A stretch of 64,000 nucleotides of DNA from positions 26,796,184-26,860,183 of the forward strand of contig CAIIXF020000012.1 in the NCBI GenBank assembly GCA_903813345.2, in the 5' to 3' direction. Source of the stretch: Owenia fusiformis. Its lineage: Eukaryota; Annelida; Polychaeta; Sabellida; Oweniidae. A program made the position numbers and the translations under genes. The stretch's first letter is position 1, and the number at the start of each line of letters is the position of its first letter. Below, one piece after another: positions 10,592 through 20,594 of this stretch. The notes under the pieces were generated by a model. The model worked only from the letters and a program-made list of their open reading frames with translations, searched no databases and had not been told where the DNA came from.

Positions 10592-11029
10592 CTGTGAAGT
10601 TCATATGTGAATTGAAAGACAAGGACAATTTTATTGTCCAGACAAATTCGCGATTAAATAAAATAACAACTTCCCCATATTAGAATAACCATCATAAAGA
10701 TATTTTTGCATTATGTTATATGTTACTGTATGTGACTGATGTGGCATCCCGTATTCTGTACCTTTTCTCGACGACATCACATATTTGCATGGTAACATAT
10801 TGTCTTAAAACATTAATATATGCCTGCACAGTCTCTCCAACATTCTGTTACGTGAAGTTATGAAGCCAACAGTGCAAGCTTGGTGTAAATATAATAAATA
10901 TAACACATTATGTAACCTTTAAAGGTTTTTTGTTTTGTTTTAAAGTGAAATGAATCCTCATAGTGAGGATGTCAAATGGCCAACATATGAGTGCTGGCAA
11001 AATTGGAATCATCCAATAGTTAACTAAAA

Positions 11030-11311
11030 AGGGAGTTCCTCCCAAAAACAGGATGCTTGTACGGATTAAAACTCAGTACCCTTCTTGTAATCATTTGATT
11101 GCTCGTAATGGGAGTTCCTCCCAAAGAGAACACATGTGCATGTTCCAATTTGAGTGGGAAGGTAAAACTTGGCAGAAAACTTTATTATGTCAGGTAGTCC
11201 AAATCCAGGTGAACAAGGCTGAACTCAAAAACCAGCACATTTTGGACCACGCTATTGTATTGTATATCCCAGCCTTATTACACTGCTTGGAATATCTGAA
11301 ATTACTGAGTA
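11030..11311. repeat. Founder copies of the 84-bp minisatellite (unit 1)
   Basis: Two hairpin words GGGAGTTCCTCCC (11031, 11109) and one block TTGGAATATCTGAAATTACTG (11288) are the only copies here and at 35800-36090. Unit 3 has about seventeen copies. The open frames 11053-11487 (plus) and 11190-11387 (minus) come from this repeat and adjoining inverted sequence. Confidence 0.65.
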
Positions 11312-11314
11312 ATA

Positions 11315-11455
11315 CCTGGGTCACATATGCTCCGATCCATCGGCCGGCGCCCGCCCGATTGAGTGATTTGTTCAATATTGTATTCAATTTTGAACAAAAT
11401 ACTCAATCGGCCGGGCGCCGTAGTGAAAATCGGAGCATACAGTATGTGACCAAGG
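11315..11455. mobile_element. GC-rich 141-bp MITE
   Basis: Starts CCTGGGTCACATATGCTCCG and ends with the inverted CGGAGCATACAGTATGTGACCAAGG. Inner arms GGCCGGCGCCCGCCCGATTG and CAATCGGCCGGGCGCC also pair, so nearly the whole sequence folds back. Unit 2 lacks it (36075). No clean target duplication; TAAT/TTAT flanks suggest one that has mutated. Confidence 0.7.
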
Positions 11456-11499
11456 CATTATGGAAGTTCCTTCCAAAACTTTCTTAACTGTATAACCTT

Positions 11500-12700
11500 G
11501 ATGGAACATTTTTCCTGTATCATCTCTTCTTCATGAATAATGAAAGAAGCTAGTTTGTAGCCAAGCTTGGCACAAATATACAAACCCATTATGTTCATTA
11601 ACTAATCCTGTTTGGAGTTAGTCGCTATAGAGCTGCTTCAGCTGATCATTTTGTGGCAATAGAATCTCAAAAACTTGTTTTTCCAACTAAAGCTGAAAGA
11701 TATAAGGGATATGAGTACACTATTGAAAGCATTTATTTAACAAATAAACATTACAATGGGGAAAAATAAGCCACAATGTCCAGTAAAATTCTCAGAGCCA
11801 AATCCAGTGTCAACTTGTTTCAGACTGATAGTCATGGCCTGTTGAATCATGGCAATCACATCTGTTCCAGATCAAGTCCTATGGTAATAGGAGCTAAGGT
11901 AGTTTTGAAATGTAACTTTTAAGAGGAATCATAATCGCTGTAATCTCTTGTATGAGCTCCTTCTCTCGTTTGGAGAACTTGTTTTTCCCCGGGCCTATAT
12001 ACAACTAGGTAGGAAACCCTCCCCCAGTATAGCCACCGTCAAGTACACACACAATAAGCCTTACATCATACATGGCAGCCTTAATTAGATAAAGGCTTCG
12101 CCAAAGCAAGGTAGTTGGCTGAAATTGATATTGAAATATGGTCACATAATTGGCAAACCTAAATAATTGATAAAACCGTCGAGGTACTATACCCTTTAAC
12201 TATGAATTGGCAACCAGAAGGTAATATTCTGATACCACCATTAAAAGTCTAACTACGTGGCAGCCTTACATTTTAATTAATAAAGGCACTACCGGAATCT
12301 GGACTAGGTAAATACTCTGCACGCATAAGTTTAGTTATCTTTTCTTGAAGTGTGGCCACCGCAAAAATTGATTTGAGCAGTTGCGATGACATCAGGTGTC
12401 ACAACGTTAAGATATATGTAATGAAAAACAAGTATTTTGGGCAGACATTTTAATTTAGATGTACAAAATGCAATTACCATATGCATGCTAATGCCATGTT
12501 TCAATATCTAGTCTAATATGAAAAATCATGTGTCATATACTCCAATTAATAAATGTCAATTGCACAGATGCAAAAGGGTATGTAACTATTCAAAATCTAA
12601 AGTTATTTGAACAAGAACTTTTATTTTACAACAACGAAGGAGATTTTGAGAACAAATGCCATAGAAACCAACTAGTGTTTAAACACAAGTTTGAAATTTG
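11500..12700. other. Unresolved stretch with short minus-strand open pieces
   Basis: Minus-strand pieces look protein-like but lack continuity. GPGKNKFSKREKELIQEITA lies at about 11935-11995, after a TATATAG acceptor-like site. DVIAMIQQAMTISLKQVDTG lies at about 11800-11865. Unit 2 shifts or removes the stops of both. A 290-bp part (12251-12540) is missing from unit 2. They may be exons of the same decaying minus-strand gene or chance frames. Confidence 0.3.
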
Positions 12701-12716
12701 GAAATTAATAGTAAAA

Positions 12717-12959
12717 TTAATAACCTATAACTTCTGTATGCCTGTTATTATCACTGTATATTATGTAAAAAATTTTAAAATAAATTGTATTAATAAAACC
12801 ATCTATTGTCTTACTACTGATGGCATCATATTTCGAAATAATGTTATCTAAGCCTAGATTAGCTTTAACTCTAGAACAATCAGTTTGGAAAGTGTAATTC
12901 CTAAATCTCTGTATGTAAGAGTGTCCAGCAAGTATTGCACATACATGTATATTTGACAT
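12717..12959 (-). pseudogene. Possible SGNH-hydrolase-like fragment (unit 1)
   Basis: The frame contains VCAILAGHSYIQRF followed by NLGLDNIISKYDAISSKTID. This resembles the I(L)xGHSF(I/V)RRL block seen in SGNH-like domains of invertebrate multicopy genes. Only about 60 residues are present and no catalytic Asp-His pair is visible. It is a fragment at best. A copy with the same frame lies at 37037-37279. Confidence 0.35.
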
Positions 12960-12994
12960 AATAAAACTGAAGATTCTGAAAATGTTACACTTAC

Positions 12995-13096
12995 CTTATG
13001 ATGCGATACTAGAGAGTTTAAGCTAGCGATATGTTTCTCAACGTAACCATGAACGCAAAGCCAATGAATCAAGACAGTAAAGCATATAACGCACAT
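12995..13096 (-). CDS. Candidate first exon with signal-peptide-like start (unit 1)
   Basis: ATG at 13094-13096 (minus) opens MCVICFTVLIHWLCVHG, a hydrophobic signal-peptide-like stretch, then YVEKHIASLNSLVSHHK. The donor AAG|GTAAGTG follows at 12994. Unit 2 has the same exon (37315-37416) with Val to Ala and Lys to Asn changes and an intact GTAAGTG. Unit 3 has lost the region. Whether it belongs to the exons at 9834 and 6906 is not shown. Confidence 0.35.
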
Positions 13097-13220
13097 ACAA
13101 AACAAGCGCTAATTAGTCTACTTCAGACACCCGATTAGCTTCAGTTTCGTGTTTAGAACGGGATATTTACTATTTTACGTTGGTATCAACGAGAATTATT
13201 ATACCCATGTCTATTGAATA

Positions 13221-13813
13221 CGAGGGGTTATCAATAAGTAATGGACGCTTTTTTTACATAGATGTTTTTTATAAACTGATCTCTTTGATTTTTGCCAGTG
13301 ATACATCATTTAATTATCTAACAACTCTAAAGATTTGAAGACAAAACATGTGATATATTTTTAAATATCTTTATTTCTGTGAAGGAGGTGTAGGTACTCA
13401 GGTACACGTTCATTCTACAGAGCACTCTACATAGGTTTTATTAAGTGCTTCACACTTAGTGTATCCTCTCAACCCAAGATTGAAAGACAAGACCGAATCC
13501 ATTCTCTGACAAGGTAGCAAGCTACAGTTGCACAGCTTGTTTATTTCATCAATGCCATTAAACCTGCGTCCTTTATCAAAGAAATAAGTAGTACATCAAT
13601 AAGTAAGTCAAGTTCGGCAAGATTTGGACTAAATGGTGCATGGCCCAAGGGCTCCATGTTCAGGTCCAGAGGTATATTGTTTCCTGAATATTTTGAGATC
13701 TGTGGGCATGTCAATTGTCCATATGGAGTAGTGTGTTCCCTTCTCTCACCAGCCCCTTCTTCCACAATACAATGATTTCTAAAACTCATCAAATTGTAAA
13801 ATTCAGTAGCCAT
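13221..13813 (-). pseudogene. mariner-like transposase remnant (unit 1)
   Basis: The left end CGAGGGGTTATCAATAAGTA (13221, after TA) is a mariner-type terminal repeat. On the minus strand a 90-residue frame (13541-13813) holds EPLGHAPFSPNLAELDLLID, comparable to the HPPYSPDLAPCD block near the third catalytic Asp of mariner transposases. A degenerate VERIHKCEALN-like tail follows toward the TIR. The 5' half and the second TIR are missing. Copy at 37541-38138. Confidence 0.6.
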
Positions 13814-13829
13814 CTTGAAAATGTCTTCT

Positions 13830-14505
13830 TGTCCCTAGGCATCAGCATATAAAATTTGAATGAAATCCGTCTTCTGATATTTCAGGTATCAAAGATTAGG
13901 TTATTTTACGAAAAATGGCGGTCATTTTTAAATTCAGTTTTTTATTATTATTATATCTTGGCTACCGCCATATTTGGCGAGCAATACCTCATTGGTATAT
14001 TCCGTATTTTACACTCGAAGACAGAGCCAGAAACCCCTCCTTGGATGAGCCCTGTGTTCTTTTGTGTGCACAGGTACACAGACATACAGGTACACACCAC
14101 AGCCTTTTATACGAGTCGTGAAACACTCAGTCAAACACATAGAATTACATAACGCACAAACAAACTTGTCTGAACCGGGAACAGCTGCCATCTTAAAATT
14201 CCTTATCGAGCAGAGCTCCTATGTACCTAGGCTTCAGCATAAAACATTCAAACGAAATCCATCTACTGGTATGTGACACATCAAAGATTGCGTTTTTACG
14301 AAAAATGACAGCCATTTTGAAATTTTTCTGGCCATCTTGAAAATTTCTTGAACAAAGCTTCTTTGTCCCCAGGCATCAGCATATAACATTTGAACCAAAT
14401 CCGTGAACTGGTATTACAAAGATTACATTTTTTACGATAAATGGTGGTCATTTTGAATTGAGTGGCCAAATTGAAAATTCCTTCTCGAGATGAGGTTCTA
14501 CCCCA
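13830..14505. repeat. Tandem diverged modules with ATGGCGG/GCCATTTT words
   Basis: Three to four copies of a module: TAGGCATCAGCATATAA, then GAAATCCGTCTACTGGTAT, then ATCAAAGATTACG, then TTTACGAAAAATGGCGGTC. The last copy runs into the GGACGAAC microsatellite element, now split by the 14508 insertion. Open frames here (13856-14276 region, both strands) are repeat-derived. Confidence 0.65.
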
Positions 14506-14507
14506 AT

Positions 14508-15364
14508 CAGTATAGTAGGAACGAGGGGTTCACATGTACCCATCAGGTGTGAATAAGTTACATACATTTTTGTAATCCCTAGGGTGTCTTTTTCATAAAT
14601 TCATTTGTTAACATTGCCAACTAATGTCCCATAGTACTTTTATGGCGGCATTCCGTTACCTTGGTTACGCATCTTTAGAATCTTACCTTGGTATCTTAAA
14701 TCATTTGTAGCACTGTCATTATTTGGTCTATAGAGATGATATTGGTACCAAATTACACCTCATTAAATTTCCAATAATTTTCTGAATTGAATCAGTATTA
14801 CGAAAGTTATTTAACTTTCGAGGCAGCTATCGTGAATGTCATTATTTGACAATAATATACATACATCTTACCTTGGAGTCTTGAATCAATATGTAGCTTC
14901 GCCATTATTTGGACTATAGAGATGATATTGGTATCTTATTAAACCTTATTAAATTTACTATATGGTTACAATATTCAATTATGCAAATTAGCTTATTTGC
15001 ATTAATTGTGACGTCATCAATCCATTTTTGGTTCAGAATATCCCAGTATAGCAACATATCTATTAGAACTGAGGCCGTATGACAGAATGTGTGCATAGTT
15101 TTGTCCCTTATTTGATGAGTGGAAGATATAAGCAACATTTAAGAGACAACAAATCTTCAAACTTGGATCAGAATTAACAAAATCATCCAGCTTTGGAGGC
15201 AGCTACTGTGGACGTCATTGTTTTACTATTATAAAAAGAATATAAAATTAACAAAAAAGTAACAACCATAGAATTCATGAAATAGACACCCTAGGGATTA
15301 CAAAATGTATGTAACTTATTCACACCTTATGGGTGCACGGGAACCCCTCGTTCCTACTATACTA
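14508..15364. mobile_element. TIR element TAGTATAGTAGGAACG, 3-bp TSD (unit 1)
   Basis: The terminal repeats of about 100 bp begin with (T)AGTATAGTAGGAACGAGGG and end with its complement. AAT flanks both sides (14505-14507, 15365-15367). Unit 3 has the clean empty site CCCCAATAGGGC at 54579-54590. Copy in unit 2 at 38835-39693. Interior has two ~210-bp diverged repeats (TCTATAGAGATGATATTGGT) and no transposase. Confidence 0.8.
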
Positions 15365-15423
15365 AATAGGGCATAAGCCTATAAAATGTGAATCAAATCC
15401 ATCAACCGGTGAGTTATCGCTGG

Positions 15424-15455
15424 ACAAATGGACGAACGGACGGACGAACGGACGG
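15424..15455. repeat. GGACGAAC microsatellite
   Basis: Repeats of GGACGAACGGAC inside an element ending in CATGAGGTGGAATAG. It is expanded in unit 2 (39755-39803) and present in unit 3 (54642-54670). The GGAC/GTCC-bearing architecture is common in marine invertebrate repeats. Confidence 0.8.
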
Positions 15456-15501
15456 CTTTCCTATATTCCACTCGAACTTCATGAGGTGGAATAGTAGCCC
15501 A

Positions 15502-16212
15502 ATTTACACTACGCGCAGCATTCCAATACGTTTTGGCTAAAACGTTTTAGAAAAATTAAGTTGAGTTTACATTACCATTTTCAAGACGTCTTAGGAAATA
15601 GAGTCTAGTTAACACATGTTTTCCTAAAACGTCTTAGAGATATGTAGGTATACATGTAAAATGAAAAAAGCAGTTTAGTACTGGTTGAAAGACGGTTCAG
15701 TCAATATAGTTATTCCTTTCTTCCTTCTATACTTTGTACCCGTCTTTGTATTAAAGAATGCATTTCAGAAAAATATGTCCTACGGACAGCATTGTTAAAA
15801 GCATGAAAGAGAGCAGGAAGATTTTATGCATAAATTAGAATTAGGATTATGATAAATCGCCAGGAAAATAAGTTCTTCTCAATAATTTTCTTATGATATT
15901 GGGAACAAGGGATAAGACAAAATAAAGGACCATGCAACATATGTAAATGGAAAGTTTCAAATGTTTCGTTCGGCGCAACGCAAAAAACGGGCTAAGAGCG
16001 CCTAGCTAAAACCGGTGGATTTACACTCGCTCGTAAAACGTTTTAACGCTAAGACGTCTTGGCTATGACAAGGGTCCTAAAACGTTTTAGCTAAGCGCTC
16101 TTAGCCGAGAGCTCTTGAGTAAATATGGATTTACATTACATTTGTAAACGTTTTAACGCTAAAACGTTTAAGCTAGCTAAGACGTCTTAGCGCGCTAGTG
16201 TAAATCCAACAA
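15502..16212. mobile_element. MITE-like element with palindromic CTAARACGTYTTAG clusters (unit 1)
   Basis: The ends are similar inverted words: AATTTACACTACGCGC at the left and GCGCGCTAGTGTAAATCC at the right. About nine copies of the self-complementary word CTAAAACGTTTTAG/CTAAGACGTCTTAG or close variants lie near both ends (15537, 15582, 15625, 16034, 16048, 16077, 16145, 16160, 16177). No coding frame. Copies at about 39850-40562 and 54718-55622. Confidence 0.65.
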
Positions 16213-16309
16213 GTGATTCAAATATAAGTAGCAGACTGGTGAACAATGAAATCCAGTGACTCAATCAGTCATGGTATCCAAAATATGACGCCTTTCACTG
16301 ATTCATCAG

Positions 16310-17200
16310 TCAGGGGCGTCAGGGGGCGACTTTTGGGTTTGGATAGGTCGTGCGCAAAGCGCGCCACACGCTCGGGGGACATGCCCCCAGAAAACGTTCA
16401 AATTTAGACCCCCTCTTGTGCATTCTGAACAAATCTCAGCACAACATTCCCAATAATAAAAACAAGAAAAATTGTGTTTTTAGGAAACTTAACTTGACTT
16501 CGTTGACTAAAAAACGTTGACTTTTACTAAAATATACATTTTGCACTTATTCTTCAACGTATTTACATATTGTATGGGTTCCTGAGAAACTATACATGGT
16601 ATAGAATTAAATATAATATGAGAATTATGAGATGCTTGATGTACACGAGATACTGACATAGCATAATTTCTGTCATTATTACAGTTTGACTTTAATTAGC
16701 TCCAGAGCTTTCAATTCAAGGCTAGGTTTCAAATCTAAAAAATCTGGGAAAGGGGGGGGGGCGGTCGCCCCCAACGCCCTCCCCCTTCCTTCCTTCCTTC
16801 CTTCCTTCAGGGAGTGGTTGATGTTATGTTTGAAATGGCAATCTTTGGCAGCCCTTGCTCTTCTAAAGAAGATAATATGACTAAAATTACTTAGGAAAGT
16901 CTACATCAAACATCACTAGACTAAAAATGTGTGACTATATGACTCCCACAGTACAATCTTTATCAAATGGTAAGAAATCTTTACTAACACGTTAAATGAT
17001 TGCAAAGGTACCCAATGCACATTCCATGGTACAGAACTAGAGTATATTTATTTTGGAGGTAGATGCTAAATTTATAATCTAAATTATAAAAAATATGTGC
17101 TTATGGAAATGTAATTACACACAGTAAAACATCGTACTTTAAAATATTCATACATTCAGAAAATAACAAATGGACCAACACAATATAATTTAAAAGAAAG
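16310..17200. other. Non-coding unit sequence with CTTC microsatellite
   Basis: A CpG-containing patch GGTCGTGCGCAAAGCGCGCC occurs at about 16347. A G9 run and (CTTC)n occur at 16753-16808; the run is longer at 41109-41175 and lost at 56168. No supported gene. The open frame 16686-16880 spans the microsatellite and changes length between copies. Confidence 0.6.
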
Positions 17201-17220
17201 ACGTTTTCTGTAAAACTTTT

Positions 17221-17493
17221 GTGCCTAGCCCTAAGGGGTGTATTCGACGATATTACCCCTGCTCTGTTGTCTATTCGAACATGAAAACTCACCAAAATGT
17301 TTCGAATATTCATTATGGTCCGCCATTACTACGACCCGCCGTTATGACGTCACAAATTACACGTATTACCAGGGATATTCTTCGCAAATATACCCCGGGT
17401 GAAATGTTGACTTTGTTTACAGTTTATAGAAGGCGTGAATACAGCCATGTTCGAATATTAATGGAAACATTTCACATCTTGGGCAATCTATGA
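17221..17493 (+). CDS. Conserved short open frame, unrecognised (unit 1)
   Basis: The frame ends MTSQITRITRDILRKYTPGE, then FTVYRRREYSHVRILMETFH and a TGA. It remains open in all three units (41606-41869, 56603-56866), though its 5' part differs. The opposite strand is also partly open. It carries a CRE-like TGACGTCA. No domain recognised; probably repeat sequence. Confidence 0.25.
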   Translation: MPSPKGCIRRYYPCSVVYSNMKTHQNVSNIHYGPPLLRPAVMTSQITRITRDILRKYTPGEMLTLFTVYRRREYSHVRILMETFHILGNL

Positions 17494-18488
17494 GAGAACC
17501 CTGGATTGACAATTTCCCTCTCTCAAGCTGACATAGCCACATCTGATACAGCTGATTTCTTTATCAAAGTTAACCATCTCGCACTAACTTGCAGACCACA
17601 TCAAATTACTGTTAGTGGATGAGCTCGGACCTCTTTTTTACTCACACTATTGCATTTTTGTAATTATGTTAATTATTTGTAGTTAATCATTTCTCATTGA
17701 TTTTGAAAATAATAGGGTCTAGTTTTTCAGCCTCTCCGAATAATTGCCATTTATACCCTCCTTGCTATTTTTATGAGGGGGTAATACGATAAGCATCAAT
17801 AATTTATGTTATATATCTCCAATCAAATTTATATTTCTGGGGAGTATGTATCTATATATAAAAAGTTCCCATGACAAGTTTGATCATGCTAAGTCAAGTG
17901 GTTGCCATGGCAACACAACTTAAGTGCGAAAAAATGTAAATATTTCGCATAAATCCACCAGTTCTTTAAAAGGTAAACGACTGCTTATCTCTTTGGATTG
18001 CACCAATCAGCATGAAGTTGACTTTGAAAACATATTTAAGGAGGTTTCAATGAAATAACATGATTAAAATGATTAATTGAATGATATCTATGACTCTAGT
18101 CCATAACTCTATTTGGTCACTATCATTCACATTGCTCAAAAGTGGGCGTGGCACTTTTAAGTAACTATCTTGAATAATTCATGTTATGTACCTCCAATCA
18201 CATTCATACTTTCAAAGAGTATATATGTATATATAGTTAGTTGATATAGCAAGTCTGATCATGATTGGTGAAATGATTGCCATGGAAACACAACTTACTT
18301 ATAAAGAAGTATAAACAATTGGATAAATCTACACATAGTTCCAGATTGTACCAATCAATAAAAAGTTTTTTTGAAAACATGTTATAGGAGTTGGTTTAAG
18401 AAAACATGACTGAAATCATCTATTAGTCAATGATATCAACTCATGGTTAGTTAATAAACAGAAACTACTCTGTGTTCTTATATTCACC

Positions 18489-19000
18489 CCGGAATAGCCT
18501 GACAACAGTAAAGTCAGATACCGTTGTCACAAATGGCGGACATAACCGTCCCTTCAATTAGATTTTCATGAACTGTATGTTTAATAGAGCACCTAGACTA
18601 AATTCCTTTGGAACAACAATCAATCAAAGTGTCTTAATACTCATTGTACGGTTAATAATGTTCTACCATCGAACTAAAGTCTTTAAATTTACCGACCAAA
18701 ATGAGATACGAGACAACGGACATTGTAATTACCATATGCCGTTGTCTTTCTAAATTACTCAAATTCAGATTCTGTTGTCATTGACAATATCGAAGGTGCT
18801 ATATTGTGGCGATTCACGACCCAATTTGATGGAAATGGGATTTCATATTATACATTATCACAAGAGCTTAATGCATGCACAGAATTAGCGGCGATAAAAT
18901 CCCATGAAATGAAGACCAAGTGATTAGACAGTTGAAGTGATGGTTATGTCCGTCATTTGTGACAACGGTATCTGACTTTACCGTAGTCAGGCTATTCCGG
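18489..19000. mobile_element. 512-bp MITE nested in the 4-kb element
   Basis: Terminal inverted repeats of about 62 bp start CCGGAATAGCCTGACAAC and continue through GTCAGATACCGTTGTCACAA. The interior is AT-rich with internal GACAACGG words. No target duplication is evident. The 61-residue frame at 18568-18753 lies in it and shows no homology I recognise. Confidence 0.75.
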
Positions 19001-19189
19001 TGTGATATTGATAGATCTTAACACATTCAGCCTTCTATAGCAATTGTACCTGTTTTGTGATAAATAAAAGAAATATCAAAAGGGAAATACAAGAGAAACT
19101 AGCAAAATGTCAAACTGATACTGCACCAACGTCTATATTGAATGCAGTCATTGAATAAGACTGGGCCCTGCATGCAAAAATAGGTGGAC

Positions 19190-20043
19190 GTTGCATAGTT
19201 TCTGCAGAAGCAATGTACCATAATTCATGCAGAAAATATTACCTGGCCAGTAAACGCCAAAACACAAATACATGTGATAAAGTAATTGATTCATCATTCA
19301 CATTTAGTTGCAAATATATAGATGAAACGGTGTTGACTGGTGGTCCCATAATTGTTACATTAGACTCTCTTCACAATATGTTCCAAAGACATATGAGTGA
19401 ACATAATCCAACCAAACCTACACCAAAGTACAGAAGGTTAGATAACTTCAAAAGTGGACTTAGTATTCATTTTGGGGAATAAACTAAATTTCTATCGGCC
19501 AAAAGAATCTTCATTGAAAAATGAACTTGTATTTGGCAATTTAAGGGGCATCTCCGAAAAATCTATTGCAGAGGCTTTTCATAAGAATATCAATTCAGAA
19601 CAAGATCTATTGACCAATGCTGGGTCGCATCTAAGACGCATCATATTAAATGCCAAAACAAAATACCCCTCATTTAATTGACCCCCAAGAACATCAGAAC
19701 TTGCAAATAGAATGTACAAATTCATACTAAATGTTCCCTATAATGAATTTTTAATGAATCTCTTCCAGAGCAATGAGAACAAGATATTAAATGAGAAACA
19801 ACAGCGGCTGGTGCACTCTATTGCACAAGAAATTTGTCTCGCAACTTCAAATGGATCATTCAAGATACCAAAACAATTATTTACTATCCCAGACACTACA
19901 CCATCTCACAGGTATTGCCGACATTGTTACATGAATCGTAATAGACATTGTCGGGCTTACACTGAGGTGATGCAAATCGAAACAGCAGGCTGTGAAGACA
20001 TACAGAACAATGTTTCTAACTTACCCCACCATACTAATATGTA
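19190..20043 (+). pseudogene. N-terminal part of the Cys-tailed family, inside the 4-kb element
   Basis: Three consecutive frames give VSAEAMYHNSCRKYY (about 19197), PKYRRLDNFKSGLSIHFG (about 19420), NKLNFYRPKESSLKNELVF (about 19470), PPRTSELANRMYKFILNVP (about 19681) and LVHSIAQEICLATSNG...KIPKQ (19807-19872). This is the usual order of the N-terminal third of the family whose remainder is at 2469-5928. The frame is shifted at about 19480 and 19680. The last coding-like part runs into the MITE at 20044. Confidence 0.65.
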
Positions 20044-20594
20044 CAGGGTGTCTCGAAAGTATGAGCCCCCTAGGCAGACGTGTACGTATACAATGTCTCC
20101 ATGGTATGTGCCATATATCATTTTAAAGCTTATCCAAAGTTACATTGATTTGCCAAGTATCATGGTTCAACTCACAAATGGTAAAAAGTTACAGGCATTT
20201 CAAAAACTTAATAATGTTCGGCCAAAAATATAGTTCATTTTAGTATCCTGGAAACAGCCCTGACCTGAATATGACCATTAGTATGGGTGCTATTGACGAA
20301 TATAGGATGGATATTGAGTTCTAAAAAGAGGCAATTAAGGGTAGATACTCCAGTGAAACTCTTCTAAAATGGCTTAACAAATTTTTTGAGGATTACAAAA
20401 TGCCACATCCCTATTTGAAGCGCGTTAAGGGTCATATATGAAAAACATTGCTGCTATTAACATGGTCTAGGGAGACACAAATCAATGTATCTTTGGATGA
20501 TCTTTAAAATGATATAGGACACATACTATGGAGACATTGGTATATGTCTGCATAGTGGGGGGCCGCGGTGGGGGTATACTTTTGGGACACCCTG
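20044..20594. mobile_element. Tc1/mariner-type MITE, TA target
   Basis: Starts CAGGGTGTCTCGAAAGTAT and ends in the inverted GTATACTTTTGGGACACCCTG, with TA on both sides. The arms are similar over about 115 bp (CAATGTCTCCATGGTATGTG). The C-terminal ~60 residues of the open frame 19712-20233 are this MITE and not protein. Confidence 0.8.

Noticed and set aside
11053-11487. 144-residue plus-strand frame
   Set aside because: Made of the founder minisatellite sequence plus the GC-rich MITE; unit 2 loses the C-terminal half when the MITE is absent.
13915-14276. Overlapping plus and minus frames near 14000-14276
   Set aside because: All derive from tandem non-coding modules; overlapping frames in three phases are not gene-like.
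15424-15455. Possible CRISPR array or tRNA-like repeat
   Set aside because: Simple GGACGAAC microsatellite without spacers; the genome is eukaryotic.
20044-20233. C-terminal extension of the 19712-20233 frame
   Set aside because: This part is the terminal inverted repeat of a TA-flanked MITE, not protein.
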